64,000 bases of DNA from contig REGQ01000026.1 in the NCBI GenBank assembly GCA_004134985.1, positions 1 to 64,000 of the forward strand, given 5' to 3'. Positions 45,935 through 53,861 of this stretch are shown one piece after another. Made by a program: the position numbers and the translations under genes. The stretch's first letter is position 1. Each line of letters starts with the position of its first letter. A model generated the notes under the pieces. It was not told the DNA's origin, made no database searches, and saw only the letters and a list, made by a program, of their open reading frames with translations. Source of the DNA: Paenibacillaceae bacterium. GTDB taxonomy: Bacteria; Bacillota; Bacilli; Paenibacillales; Paenibacillaceae.

Positions 45935-47769
45935 TAAGTCGACATTCCTTTATTGTTTTTTTGTTTGCGGCGGGCTTTCCTGTCTCTTGCTTCGATATCC
46001 TGCGGTGTTTCCCGTGTTCCCCAAGTCGATTTCCAGAAGGTTACCCACGCAACCGGCATTTGCCATAGCAGAATCGCTTCATAGAAAACACAGAAGACCA
46101 GGCCGAACACCCATAGCTTGCTCTTTCTGAACAGCAAATGAGCGAAACTCATCAGCAGTGCCATCAGCAGAAGGCCCATCAGAAATGTTCCCGGGAAAAT
46201 CCCGTGGACAACAGGCACATACACCAGGTTGTAGGACACGACGACAGGCGCCGCAATCGGAACAATCAAGCCAATGTAGAAAAACAAGGCCATAAACGGT
46301 TCTTTCCGCCATATAAAGCCCCCCGCCCTTAATGATTCACGGAGCCATGAACGTTTCCATCTCATCTGTTGTTTCAGAAAGACACCAAACCGCGAGGGGA
46401 CAATTGTAGAACAAATAGCAGTATCCTGGTAACAGGTGCGGTGTGTCTTCATAATATAATTCGTCATACTGCGGTCGTCGCCGAATGTTGCCGGCTGCCC
46501 GAGAAACTTCTGATTCAGCCAGGCGTCCCGGTGCTTTAATACAAGATCTTTACGGTAGCAGGCAAGCGGCCCGGACAGACAGGTCACACTGTCAAACCAC
46601 GACTCGGCCGCCTTCATAATCCGGAAGGCAATATAATAACGAACCGTCTGCAGCTTCGTAATTGTATTCGTATACTTATTCTCCACATCTGTCCGTCCGG
46701 CCACACCGCCCATCCGCGGGTCCTGAAACGGCTGGACAAGATGCTTGATGGCGTCCGGCTGCAGGAAGCTGTCCGAATCTACGAATACGACCAGATCATG
46801 TTTCGCCATCTCCACCCCTTTGACCAGCGCCACCCGCTTGCCGCCATTTTCCGTCATGGCGATCAGCTTTAGCCGCTCTTTCGTCCCATAGCGCTCCCCT
46901 TCTTCATGCAGCATCGCAATGGTTTTGTTAATCTGCTCTACCGATTTATCGGTGGAAAAGTCATCGACAATAATGACCTCCAGCTTGTCAATCGGATAGT
47001 CCTGATTCATGCAGCTTAATATCGTTCGGTGTATCCATTCTTCTTCATTAAAGCAGGGAACCACGATCGTCACGCTGGGAGTATAGTCCGGATTAAGCGG
47101 CACATCCCGGTGCAGTGCCCCGAACAAGTACCGTGACAGCAGAAATGTCGCTGCGATAATGCTGTAAAGATACAGCACATAATTATATTTAAAATAGATG
47201 AAGCTCTCGACACGCATCAGCATAATTACGGCAACCGCGACGAACATAAATCCGCTGGCCATATAGACCGAATACCCCCAGCGTCTGCGCTGCAAGTACG
47301 CTGGCAGCGGCTTCTCAAATTCAAAGCCGACCAGTAGTTTTAACTCACCATCCTCCTGCCGCTCCATAACACGAGCCGCAGTGGCGACTATTTTGACCGC
47401 CGATTCGAAACCTTCCGGCATCGTGCCTGCCGGGATATCGAACTGCAGCCGGTATTGCGCACCTTCAACAAACTCGCCGACACCGGGTGTGAACGCCACC
47501 AAGATCCCGCTGGCAGAAATATCAGCCGCCCGTCCTTTGAGCGCTGCCGCTTTCCCATGTCCCTCCGTAATGACACTTACCTCGAAATCCGCTTTGTACC
47601 GCAATCCCAGCATCATCGGCTGCTCGTTGCCTGCATAGTTTTCCTTGCTCTGATTCAAACTCCGGCGATCAGCGGCAATCCGAATGCGGTCCGGGTCGGG
47701 AACATGCGACAGCATCCGTCTGTCCTGCTTCGGCTCAGACAGCACTTCAACAATTGGTTTTTTCTTCAT
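45934..47769 (-). CDS. PilZ-domain family 2 glycosyltransferase (polysaccharide synthase)
   Basis: 611 aa. A PilZ-like domain (about 50-150) has the ADISASG motif (D/N-x-S-x-x-G), but no clear RxxxR pair before it. Two membrane helices follow (about 165-215), then the GT2 domain: VVPCFNEEE near 236, VDDFSTDKS near 268, DSDS near 331, GDDRSM near 434 and QQMRWKR near 471. These are the DD, DxD, acceptor Asp and QxxRW motifs of processive synthases such as hyaluronan and cellulose synthases. Further helices lie at 490-590. CTGGAG precedes the ATG. It would polymerise and export a beta-linked polymer. Control by cyclic-di-GMP is inferred and uncertain because RxxxR is not seen. Confidence 0.9.
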   Translation of the reverse strand: MKKKPIVEVLSEPKQDRRMLSHVPDPDRIRIAADRRSLNQSKENYAGNEQPMMLGLRYKADFEVSVITEGHGKAAALKGRAADISASGILVAFTPGVGEFVEGAQYRLQFDIPAGTMPEGFESAVKIVATAARVMERQEDGELKLLVGFEFEKPLPAYLQRRRWGYSVYMASGFMFVAVAVIMLMRVESFIYFKYNYVLYLYSIIAATFLLSRYLFGALHRDVPLNPDYTPSVTIVVPCFNEEEWIHRTILSCMNQDYPIDKLEVIIVDDFSTDKSVEQINKTIAMLHEEGERYGTKERLKLIAMTENGGKRVALVKGVEMAKHDLVVFVDSDSFLQPDAIKHLVQPFQDPRMGGVAGRTDVENKYTNTITKLQTVRYYIAFRIMKAAESWFDSVTCLSGPLACYRKDLVLKHRDAWLNQKFLGQPATFGDDRSMTNYIMKTHRTCYQDTAICSTIVPSRFGVFLKQQMRWKRSWLRESLRAGGFIWRKEPFMALFFYIGLIVPIAAPVVVSYNLVYVPVVHGIFPGTFLMGLLLMALLMSFAHLLFRKSKLWVFGLVFCVFYEAILLWQMPVAWVTFWKSTWGTRETPQDIEARDRKARRKQKNNKGMST

Positions 47770-47771
47770 CG

Positions 47772-49085
47772 CTATAAACTCCAGTAGTAATAGCCGTTAT
47801 TTTCAAAATCCGTCTTATTGTAAATACCAGTGACATCAAACATCAGCTTTTTATGATTCGGAGCATACAGTTGATCGAAATCAGCCACGTTCAATTTCCG
47901 GTATTCATCATGGGGCACAGCAACGACAAGCACATTCAAATCCCGCAGGTCCGAACGCTCTACCAGTTCAATCCCGTACTCTTCCTGCACTTGCGCTTTA
48001 TTGACCCAGTAGTCTGCCACAAATGTAGTCACGCCGTATTCCGCCAGCTCGCTTACAATATCAATGACCTTCGTATTGCGGACATCGGAACAATTTTCCT
48101 TGTAGGCCAGTCCCAGACAACCGATCCTCACATCGGATAAATCCTCTTTCTGCCTTACCAGATGCTTGATAATCTGCTGTGCGATGTATTGGCCCATCCC
48201 GTCATTAATATGTCGTCCCGCTAAAATAATTTTAGAATGATAGCCTGCGCCTTCAGCTTTGTAAGTCAAGTAATACGGATCAATGCCAATGCAATGCCCG
48301 CCGACAAGCCCCGGTCTGAAGTTCAGAAAGTTCCATTTCGTCCCTGCAGCCCGCAGGACGGCCTGGGTGTCAATCCCCATGTTGTTGAACAGCATCGACA
48401 GTTCATTCATAAATGCAATATTGATGTCACGCTGCGCATTTTCAATGACTTTGGCCGCTTCTGCCACACGAATGCTATCCGCTCTGTAAACACCGGCTTC
48501 AATAATCAGCTCATAGATGGCAGCTACCTCATCAAGCGTTTCCTTGTCTATTCCCGACACTATTTTCGTAATATTCTCAAGACGATGCACGCGGTCGCCT
48601 GGATTGATTCTTTCCGGGGAATACGCTATTGTAAAATCCGTTCCGCATTTCAGCCCTGACTGCTCTTCCAGGATTGGGAGGCATACTTCTTCTGTCACTC
48701 CGGGATAAACGGTAGATTCATATACGACCAATACGCCGCGCTGCAATGACTGGCCGACTGTTATGCTGGCTTGCCGCACATATTGCAAATCCGGCACCTT
48801 ATCGGCCTGCACAGGCGTAGGCACCCCAATAATAAAGCAGCTGGCCGCGCGCAGCTCCGCAGCATCATCCGTAAAGGTGATCGCGCTGTGTTTGACCGCA
48901 TCATCCCCGGTGTCTCCGGTCGGATCGATGCCATTTTGATACTGGCTTATTTTATGACGGTTTACGTCATATCCGATAACATCGAGCACTCTGGAAAAAG
49001 CGACCGCCAGCGGAAGCCCCACATAACCAAGACCAATGACAGCCAGCTTGGCCTGTCTGTCTCTCAAACGCTGATACAGTTCCAT
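47772..49085 (-). CDS. Nucleotide-sugar 6-dehydrogenase (TviB/WbpO type)
   Basis: 437 aa from the ATG at 49085 (a GTG at 49100 is possible). N-terminal Rossmann fold (AVIGLGYVGLPLA near 16), YSPERINPGD near 157, catalytic Cys in GGHCIGIDPYYL near 262, and YKENCSDVRNTKV near 325. The last two are characteristic of the UDP-GlcNAc/GalNAc 6-dehydrogenase branch. Family knowledge: it oxidises UDP-HexNAc to UDP-HexNAc-uronate with two NAD+. It is two bases from the GT2 gene, so it likely supplies the synthase with an acidic amino-sugar donor. UDP-glucose or UDP-ManNAc as substrate cannot be excluded. Confidence 0.92.
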   Translation of the reverse strand: MELYQRLRDRQAKLAVIGLGYVGLPLAVAFSRVLDVIGYDVNRHKISQYQNGIDPTGDTGDDAVKHSAITFTDDAAELRAASCFIIGVPTPVQADKVPDLQYVRQASITVGQSLQRGVLVVYESTVYPGVTEEVCLPILEEQSGLKCGTDFTIAYSPERINPGDRVHRLENITKIVSGIDKETLDEVAAIYELIIEAGVYRADSIRVAEAAKVIENAQRDINIAFMNELSMLFNNMGIDTQAVLRAAGTKWNFLNFRPGLVGGHCIGIDPYYLTYKAEGAGYHSKIILAGRHINDGMGQYIAQQIIKHLVRQKEDLSDVRIGCLGLAYKENCSDVRNTKVIDIVSELAEYGVTTFVADYWVNKAQVQEEYGIELVERSDLRDLNVLVVAVPHDEYRKLNVADFDQLYAPNHKKLMFDVTGIYNKTDFENNGYYYWSL

Positions 49086-49107
49086 CGTCCCCGTCTCCAC
49101 TCTCTGC

Positions 49108-50568
49108 TCACTCCAATTCCGCTATTTTCTTGCTGTCGAGCAAATCAGACATTTTGACAAAGGAATAGCCTTTGTTATGCAGCTTTTCGATCACGATAGG
49201 CAACGCCTCAAGCGTATGAATGCCATCCAGCATATGCAGCAAAATAATGCTTCCCGCCTCTGTTTTGTTCATGATGACCTCGACAATATCATCGGCCGTA
49301 TTCGCAGCATCCCAGTCAAATGTGGTCACATCGTACATCGCTATTTTGTCATAGCCGGCAGCAGCTACCGTTCGCGCTGTCTCTTCATCAATAGCGCCGG
49401 TTGGCGGTCTGAACAACATTACCGGCTGCGCCTGAATCGCTTCTGTAATGACCTGATGCGCCTTCACCACTTCCTCCTGAATTTCACCAGCGGACAGGGA
49501 AGTGATGACTGGATGGCTGTAGGTATGATTGGCTACATCATGCCCGTCCTCATAAATGGCTCTTGCCAAATTGGGATTGCGTTCCACGCCGTTAGCCCGC
49601 AAGAAAAACGTCGCCTTCACATCATATTTCTTCAGGGTATCAAGCAGCTTCGTTACCGTGAAGTCGGTCCCCCAGTCGTCGAAGGTCAACGCAATCTCTT
49701 TCTTATTTGTACTAAACTGCTTGAACACCGTGTATTTGGCATTTTTGTAGTCGGCATTGATCCGGGCCGCATCATATCCCGCTATTTCCTCCAAAGGCTT
49801 GCGCTCCCCGCCATCAGCAATCAGTTTGCTGAGTGGTACAATTTGGTACCCTACTTTGTTAGCAATATCCGCGATCAGAGGAATGGCATCCAGCAATTGC
49901 GGCACTTCCTCTGTATTGAGCGCAATGATGCCCCCCCGAGTCATATACTTGTTGACATAATCAACGATCATCTCGCTGGTTTCCATATGCCGTTTCTTCA
50001 GGTTCAAGCTGTAGGATATGACGGCGTCCAGTCCGGACTGCGCAGCGACGAGCCGGATATCATCGGAGTATTCACCTGATCCGGTCGCAACATAGGCGGG
50101 CATATGTCCCGTTTCTTTGAAAATGACTTCATTGGCTCTATGTACTTCTTTATAGATTTTGTCATAGCTGATCGATGCGAGATCTGTGCGATGCAGTGTA
50201 TTGTTCTGAATCTCATAACCTCTGGCCGCAATTTCCCGGGCAATCCCCGGCTCTTCCGCTACGCGCACTCCAGGCAGAAAAAAAGTACCCTCAATCTTGT
50301 TTTTATCGAGCGCATCAAGCAATTGCGACATAAAAACATCGTCCCCCATACCGTTGAAGACGAGTGCGAACTCTTTCTTCGCCGTGTAGACCGATGGAAT
50401 GACTTTGCTCATTTCCCCGTCATAACGCTCAACTACAGCCGGGTTCTCCTGCACATCCTGCTCCGCTTCTCTTTTAAACAGCGTGCAGCCAGTCATAACT
50501 TGCAGACAGAGCAGCATGACAAGCAGCAGCGGTACCTTCGGCTTCATTCTCATGAGCTTGGCAACCAT
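49108..50568 (-). CDS. Lipoprotein with two polysaccharide-deacetylase (NodB) domains
   Basis: 486 aa. The start at 50568 has AAAGGGGAAA; the lipobox VMTGC has Cys near residue 28. The first NodB-like domain (about 60-265) lacks the motif residues (LVFNGMGDD and NNTLHRTD), so it is probably inactive. The second (about 285-480) is complete: LTFDDWG near 294, HTYSHP near 348, RPPTG near 388 and a C-terminal LLHMLDG. This predicts a zinc-dependent N-deacetylase acting on GlcNAc or GalNAc residues outside the membrane. First gene of the five-gene operon. Partial deacetylation of the polymer is the likely role. Confidence 0.92.
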   Translation of the reverse strand: MVAKLMRMKPKVPLLLVMLLCLQVMTGCTLFKREAEQDVQENPAVVERYDGEMSKVIPSVYTAKKEFALVFNGMGDDVFMSQLLDALDKNKIEGTFFLPGVRVAEEPGIAREIAARGYEIQNNTLHRTDLASISYDKIYKEVHRANEVIFKETGHMPAYVATGSGEYSDDIRLVAAQSGLDAVISYSLNLKKRHMETSEMIVDYVNKYMTRGGIIALNTEEVPQLLDAIPLIADIANKVGYQIVPLSKLIADGGERKPLEEIAGYDAARINADYKNAKYTVFKQFSTNKKEIALTFDDWGTDFTVTKLLDTLKKYDVKATFFLRANGVERNPNLARAIYEDGHDVANHTYSHPVITSLSAGEIQEEVVKAHQVITEAIQAQPVMLFRPPTGAIDEETARTVAAAGYDKIAMYDVTTFDWDAANTADDIVEVIMNKTEAGSIILLHMLDGIHTLEALPIVIEKLHNKGYSFVKMSDLLDSKKIAELE

Positions 50569-50728
50569 ACTTAAATTTCCCCTTTTAGTAAAGACATGAC
50601 GAGTTGATAGGACATTAATCGACATTTTTTCCTACAACATCTTATCATATTTGAAAAAATCATATAACCGCCAAATCTTGTTGTTTGATATCACAATCTG
50701 CGACAAAGGCAATGGAAGAAAAATAATC

Positions 50729-51601
50729 CTAACGAAACGCCTGGTATCGTTTCCGGTACTCCCCGGGAGTGAACGAGGTTTGGCGTTTGAACAGACGGAA
50801 GAAATAGTTGTTGTCATGGAAACCGCATTGTTCACCGATTTTGACCAAGGGCAGCTCCGAATGCGTCAGTAACCGTTTGGCGCGTTCAATCTGCAGATGA
50901 TGTCTAAACTTCAACGGGCTCATCCCCAAATAGTGCTTCAGGCACCTTGAAAGATAATCAAAATGATAGTGTAAGTCGCGCTCCATCTGTTCAGAATCGA
51001 AAGGAAATTCCAAGCGGCTCGTCAAGTAGGAAGCGACCTTCTCGCCAAGTAGATGGGATCTGGCTTGCGAACTGCCTGTTCTCATCCCATTTTGCAGTTG
51101 TATAAGAATTTGACCGAATAAAATATGCAGTTCAAAAGATCGGGAGGATGTCAGCATGCTGTGCAATTGAAGCATTTCTGTCAACAAAGGTACGATGACC
51201 CTTAGATCGAGGGCAGCAAATTTAGGAATATGGATGGTGGCGGGATGAGGCTCGGTGTCCTGATTTGTTGTTTCAAGCAAAGGCTGTTGCCAGTTCTGTT
51301 TCTCCACCAATTTCGGCTGCGAGGACGTAGCGTATTGAAAATGTATCCAGTAGACCTCGGTTTCCGTCTCGGTTGGACGGTAGCCGAGATGCGTTTTTCC
51401 CGGTTCAAGAATCAGCATTTCGCCCTGCCTGACATCGTATTGAACCTCGTTTTCCTCCATGTACAATGTGCCCTTGGTACAGATAATCAGATCAAAAACA
51501 TCAAATTGACGCTTGGCGTGCATTACACCTGGCGGCCATAATACATATCCGACTGTGGTCAGTAGAGGAAAAGGAGGAACGTGTAATTCAAGTGCGAGCA
51601 T
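50729..51601 (-). CDS. AraC-family transcriptional regulator
   Basis: 290 aa. N-terminal cupin sensor (about 1-110, with VRQGEMLILEPGKTHLG) and C-terminal double HTH (about 190-290, with YLSRCLKHYLGMSPLKFRH and HDNNYFFRLFKRQTSFTPGEYRK). The start at 51601 has GGAAGGTG upstream. It is divergent from the GH29 gene, sharing a 138-base gap, so it is likely an activator of that gene in response to a sugar such as fucose or a fucoside. Confidence 0.92.
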   Translation of the reverse strand: MLALELHVPPFPLLTTVGYVLWPPGVMHAKRQFDVFDLIICTKGTLYMEENEVQYDVRQGEMLILEPGKTHLGYRPTETETEVYWIHFQYATSSQPKLVEKQNWQQPLLETTNQDTEPHPATIHIPKFAALDLRVIVPLLTEMLQLHSMLTSSRSFELHILFGQILIQLQNGMRTGSSQARSHLLGEKVASYLTSRLEFPFDSEQMERDLHYHFDYLSRCLKHYLGMSPLKFRHHLQIERAKRLLTHSELPLVKIGEQCGFHDNNYFFRLFKRQTSFTPGEYRKRYQAFR

Positions 51602-51739
51602 CGGATCACCTTCCAACAAATTTATGTAGAAATTGTACTATATAATGTCGATATTGTCAGCTGTAACAGGGGACATAATCCTTTAGAGTGGTAGATATTA
51701 TATGATTCTATTACAGATTATAACTGGGAGGTAATCTTC
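51602..51739. promoter_or_regulatory. Shared promoter region of araC-type regulator and GH29 gene
   Basis: A 138-base AT-rich gap between divergent starts. TATAATGTCGATATTGTCA (51641-51659) could hold a -10 box for one side. The GH29 ribosome site is GGGAGG just before 51740. No palindrome could be assigned to the AraC protein. Confidence 0.4.
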
Positions 51740-52714
51740 ATGAGCAATCAAGCATTGGTACAACAGCAGCAATGGTTCGTTAATCAAAGATTTGGCATGT
51801 TTATTCATTTCAATAGTGCTACATTTCAGTTCGCCGACACGGAAGTTGAAGATTGGGAGTATGGCCACGAAAATAACGATGTGCCTCGCCGATTCAGCTT
51901 CGATCCCAAAGACTGGAATCCAACTCAGTTGAACTGTGCCCAATGGGCGAAGGCCGCTAAATCTGCTGGGATGAAATTTGCTGCCATGACCGCGAAGCAT
52001 CATGAAGGATTCAGCTTGTGGCCGACAAAATACACCGATCATTCAGTAAAGAGCGCGACGCTCCAAACTGACGTTGTTAAAGAATATCTTGACGCATTCA
52101 GGCAAGAAGGGATCGAAGCAGGTCTTTATTTCTCCGCACTGGACCTGCATCACCAAATCGGCCGTAAGAAATGTACGCCTGAAGACAAGCAATTCATTAA
52201 AAATCAAATTGAGGAACTGCTGACAGGTTACGGGGACATTCCGTTCCTGATCATTGATGGCTGGAATGCGCCTTGGGGTGGACCCAGCTATGAGGATCTT
52301 CCTTTCGAGGAAATCGATGCATTGGTCAAAGGATTACAACCGCAGTGTTTGTTGATGAATATTGGCTGCGAGTCCGGAGTAGAGCACACGGATATTGCCT
52401 TTTATGAGAATGCTGCAGGGCAAGAGGTTGATACATCCTTTAACGGTCCGGGAGCGAGTTGCAACATTTTAACCAAGACTTGGTTCTGGAGAACGACAGA
52501 TACGACTATGGAGCTTAGAACGGCGGATTGGGCACTGGAGAAAGTTATCGAATCAAACAAGCAGAATGTATCGTTCTTGCTTAATGGTGCGCCTAACCAG
52601 CAAGGGTTGCTGGACAACAACATCCTGCAGCGCTTTAAAGAAATCGGCGATCGATACCGCCAGCCAGCGAATCTCACCGCGATTCCTGACAACTGGTCAT
52701 ACCGAAAATATTAA
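51740..52714 (+). CDS. Cytoplasmic GH29 alpha-L-fucosidase-like protein
   Basis: 324 aa, shorter than classical fucosidases (about 450) because the C-terminal beta domain is missing. No signal peptide. Motifs: RFGMFIHFNSATF near 17, KYAAMTAKHHEGFSLWPTK-like segment (GMKFAAMTAKHHEGF) near 78, LIIDGWNAPWG near 172 with the likely nucleophile Asp, and LLNGAPNQQGLLD near 284. Family knowledge: retaining alpha-L-fucosidase releasing fucose from oligosaccharides. The general acid cannot be placed with confidence. Divergent from the AraC regulator; it ends at a terminator shared with the convergent dioxygenase gene. Confidence 0.88.
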   Translation: MSNQALVQQQQWFVNQRFGMFIHFNSATFQFADTEVEDWEYGHENNDVPRRFSFDPKDWNPTQLNCAQWAKAAKSAGMKFAAMTAKHHEGFSLWPTKYTDHSVKSATLQTDVVKEYLDAFRQEGIEAGLYFSALDLHHQIGRKKCTPEDKQFIKNQIEELLTGYGDIPFLIIDGWNAPWGGPSYEDLPFEEIDALVKGLQPQCLLMNIGCESGVEHTDIAFYENAAGQEVDTSFNGPGASCNILTKTWFWRTTDTTMELRTADWALEKVIESNKQNVSFLLNGAPNQQGLLDNNILQRFKEIGDRYRQPANLTAIPDNWSYRKY

Positions 52715-52736
52715 AAACGGTGAACAAGCATGCAAA

Positions 52737-52768
52737 AAGTCCGACCCTCGATAAGCAGGGGCGGACTT
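52737..52768. terminator. Bidirectional terminator between GH29 and dioxygenase genes
   Basis: The stem AAGTCCG.CCCT pairs with AGGG.CGGACTT around an eight-base loop between two convergent genes. It is flanked by an A-run on the left, which serves as a T-run for the minus strand. Confidence 0.75.
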
Positions 52769-52805
52769 GATCGAAACTATTTGGCGGATATTAGATTAGG
52801 TAGGC

Positions 52806-53837
52806 TTAAGCCGATTCGGCTTCCGAATCCACTTCCACTCCTGTGGTCGCTTGTGCTTCTGCCTGCAGCTCCGCTGACAATGGTGTCACCGTTTCCTCTG
52901 CTGACGGATCAGCCGTTGCAGGCGCTGCACTATATTTCTGACGCGTGACGCTGCGCCGTCCATCGACACTCACCGGGACATCCCCATCGATTGTAACGCG
53001 GCGAACAACCCGGTGCTGATCACCATAGTCGTTGATGGCATAATGCTGGGTCGCCCGATTATCCCAAATGACCACATCGCCAACCGACCAGCGCCAGCGA
53101 ACGGTATTTTCCAGTTTGGTTACATGCGCCTGCAAAATGGAGAGCAGTTGAGCGGAATCCGCCTGGGACAACCCGATGATTTTCTTCACGAAATGTCCCA
53201 GTACAAGCGCGCGTTCTCCACTCTCCGGATGCACGCGCACAAGCGGATGCTCAGTTTCGTAAATTGTGGATTTGAACACTTCTTTATGATAGCGCTGCGC
53301 TTGCTCGGAAACATGGCTGCGCTGTGCTGCATAATCGTAATCATTGGTGTGCACCGCCCATAATCCGTTCACCAATTGCTGCAGCTCGGCAGGCAAATGC
53401 TCGTAGGCGCTCACGGTATTGGCCCAAACTGTATCCCCGCCCGCTTCCGGGACGACAACGGCGCGCAGCACAGAGGCTTGCGGGTAGGCATCGACGAACG
53501 TTACGTCGGTATGCCAGGAATCGGCCCGGCCGCCATGTGCGGAATTAAGCTCCAGCACATAATCTGTTCCCTGCTTGATCGGCACGGTCGGATGAGCAAC
53601 GGGATCACCCAGTCGATGCGCGAAAGCTTCCTGCCCTGCATCATCCAGATGCTGCTGATCCCGCAAGAAAATTACTTTATATTTCAGCAGCGCCTCCCGG
53701 ATCGCTTCCAGCGCTGTCTGTTCCAGATCGGCTCCCAGCCGAATGCCGCGAATCTCTGCACCTATTCTTCCCGCCACCGGATGGATTGAAAACTCCGCTG
53801 CCGCTTCGTTCTGCTTCACCTGTTCTGCTGTGCTCAT
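52806..53837 (-). CDS. TauD/TfdA-family dioxygenase, AtsK-like
   Basis: 343 aa. Fe(II)/2-oxoglutarate dioxygenase with the metal motif SWHTDVTF (His and Asp near residues 107-109), a distal His near 267 and the 2-oxoglutarate Arg in HRVVRRVTI near 280. The stretch around the metal site (DVTFVDAYPQASVLRA) closely resembles alkylsulfatase-type members (AtsK and mycobacterial homologs as I recall them) more than strict taurine dioxygenase. It would release sulfite or sulfate from alkyl sulfates or sulfonates. The C-terminal 50 residues are Ala/Glu-rich. CGGAGGTAACG precedes the start. Last gene of the organosulfur operon. Confidence 0.92.
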   Translation of the reverse strand: MSTAEQVKQNEAAAEFSIHPVAGRIGAEIRGIRLGADLEQTALEAIREALLKYKVIFLRDQQHLDDAGQEAFAHRLGDPVAHPTVPIKQGTDYVLELNSAHGGRADSWHTDVTFVDAYPQASVLRAVVVPEAGGDTVWANTVSAYEHLPAELQQLVNGLWAVHTNDYDYAAQRSHVSEQAQRYHKEVFKSTIYETEHPLVRVHPESGERALVLGHFVKKIIGLSQADSAQLLSILQAHVTKLENTVRWRWSVGDVVIWDNRATQHYAINDYGDQHRVVRRVTIDGDVPVSVDGRRSVTRQKYSAAPATADPSAEETVTPLSAELQAEAQATTGVEVDSEAESA

Positions 53838-53861
53838 CTCGTTACCTCCGTTTTGGAATCA

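Noticed and set aside
49177-50079. 300-codon plus-strand frame
   Set aside because: Shadow of the double NodB lipoprotein gene, which has an intact active-site motif set.
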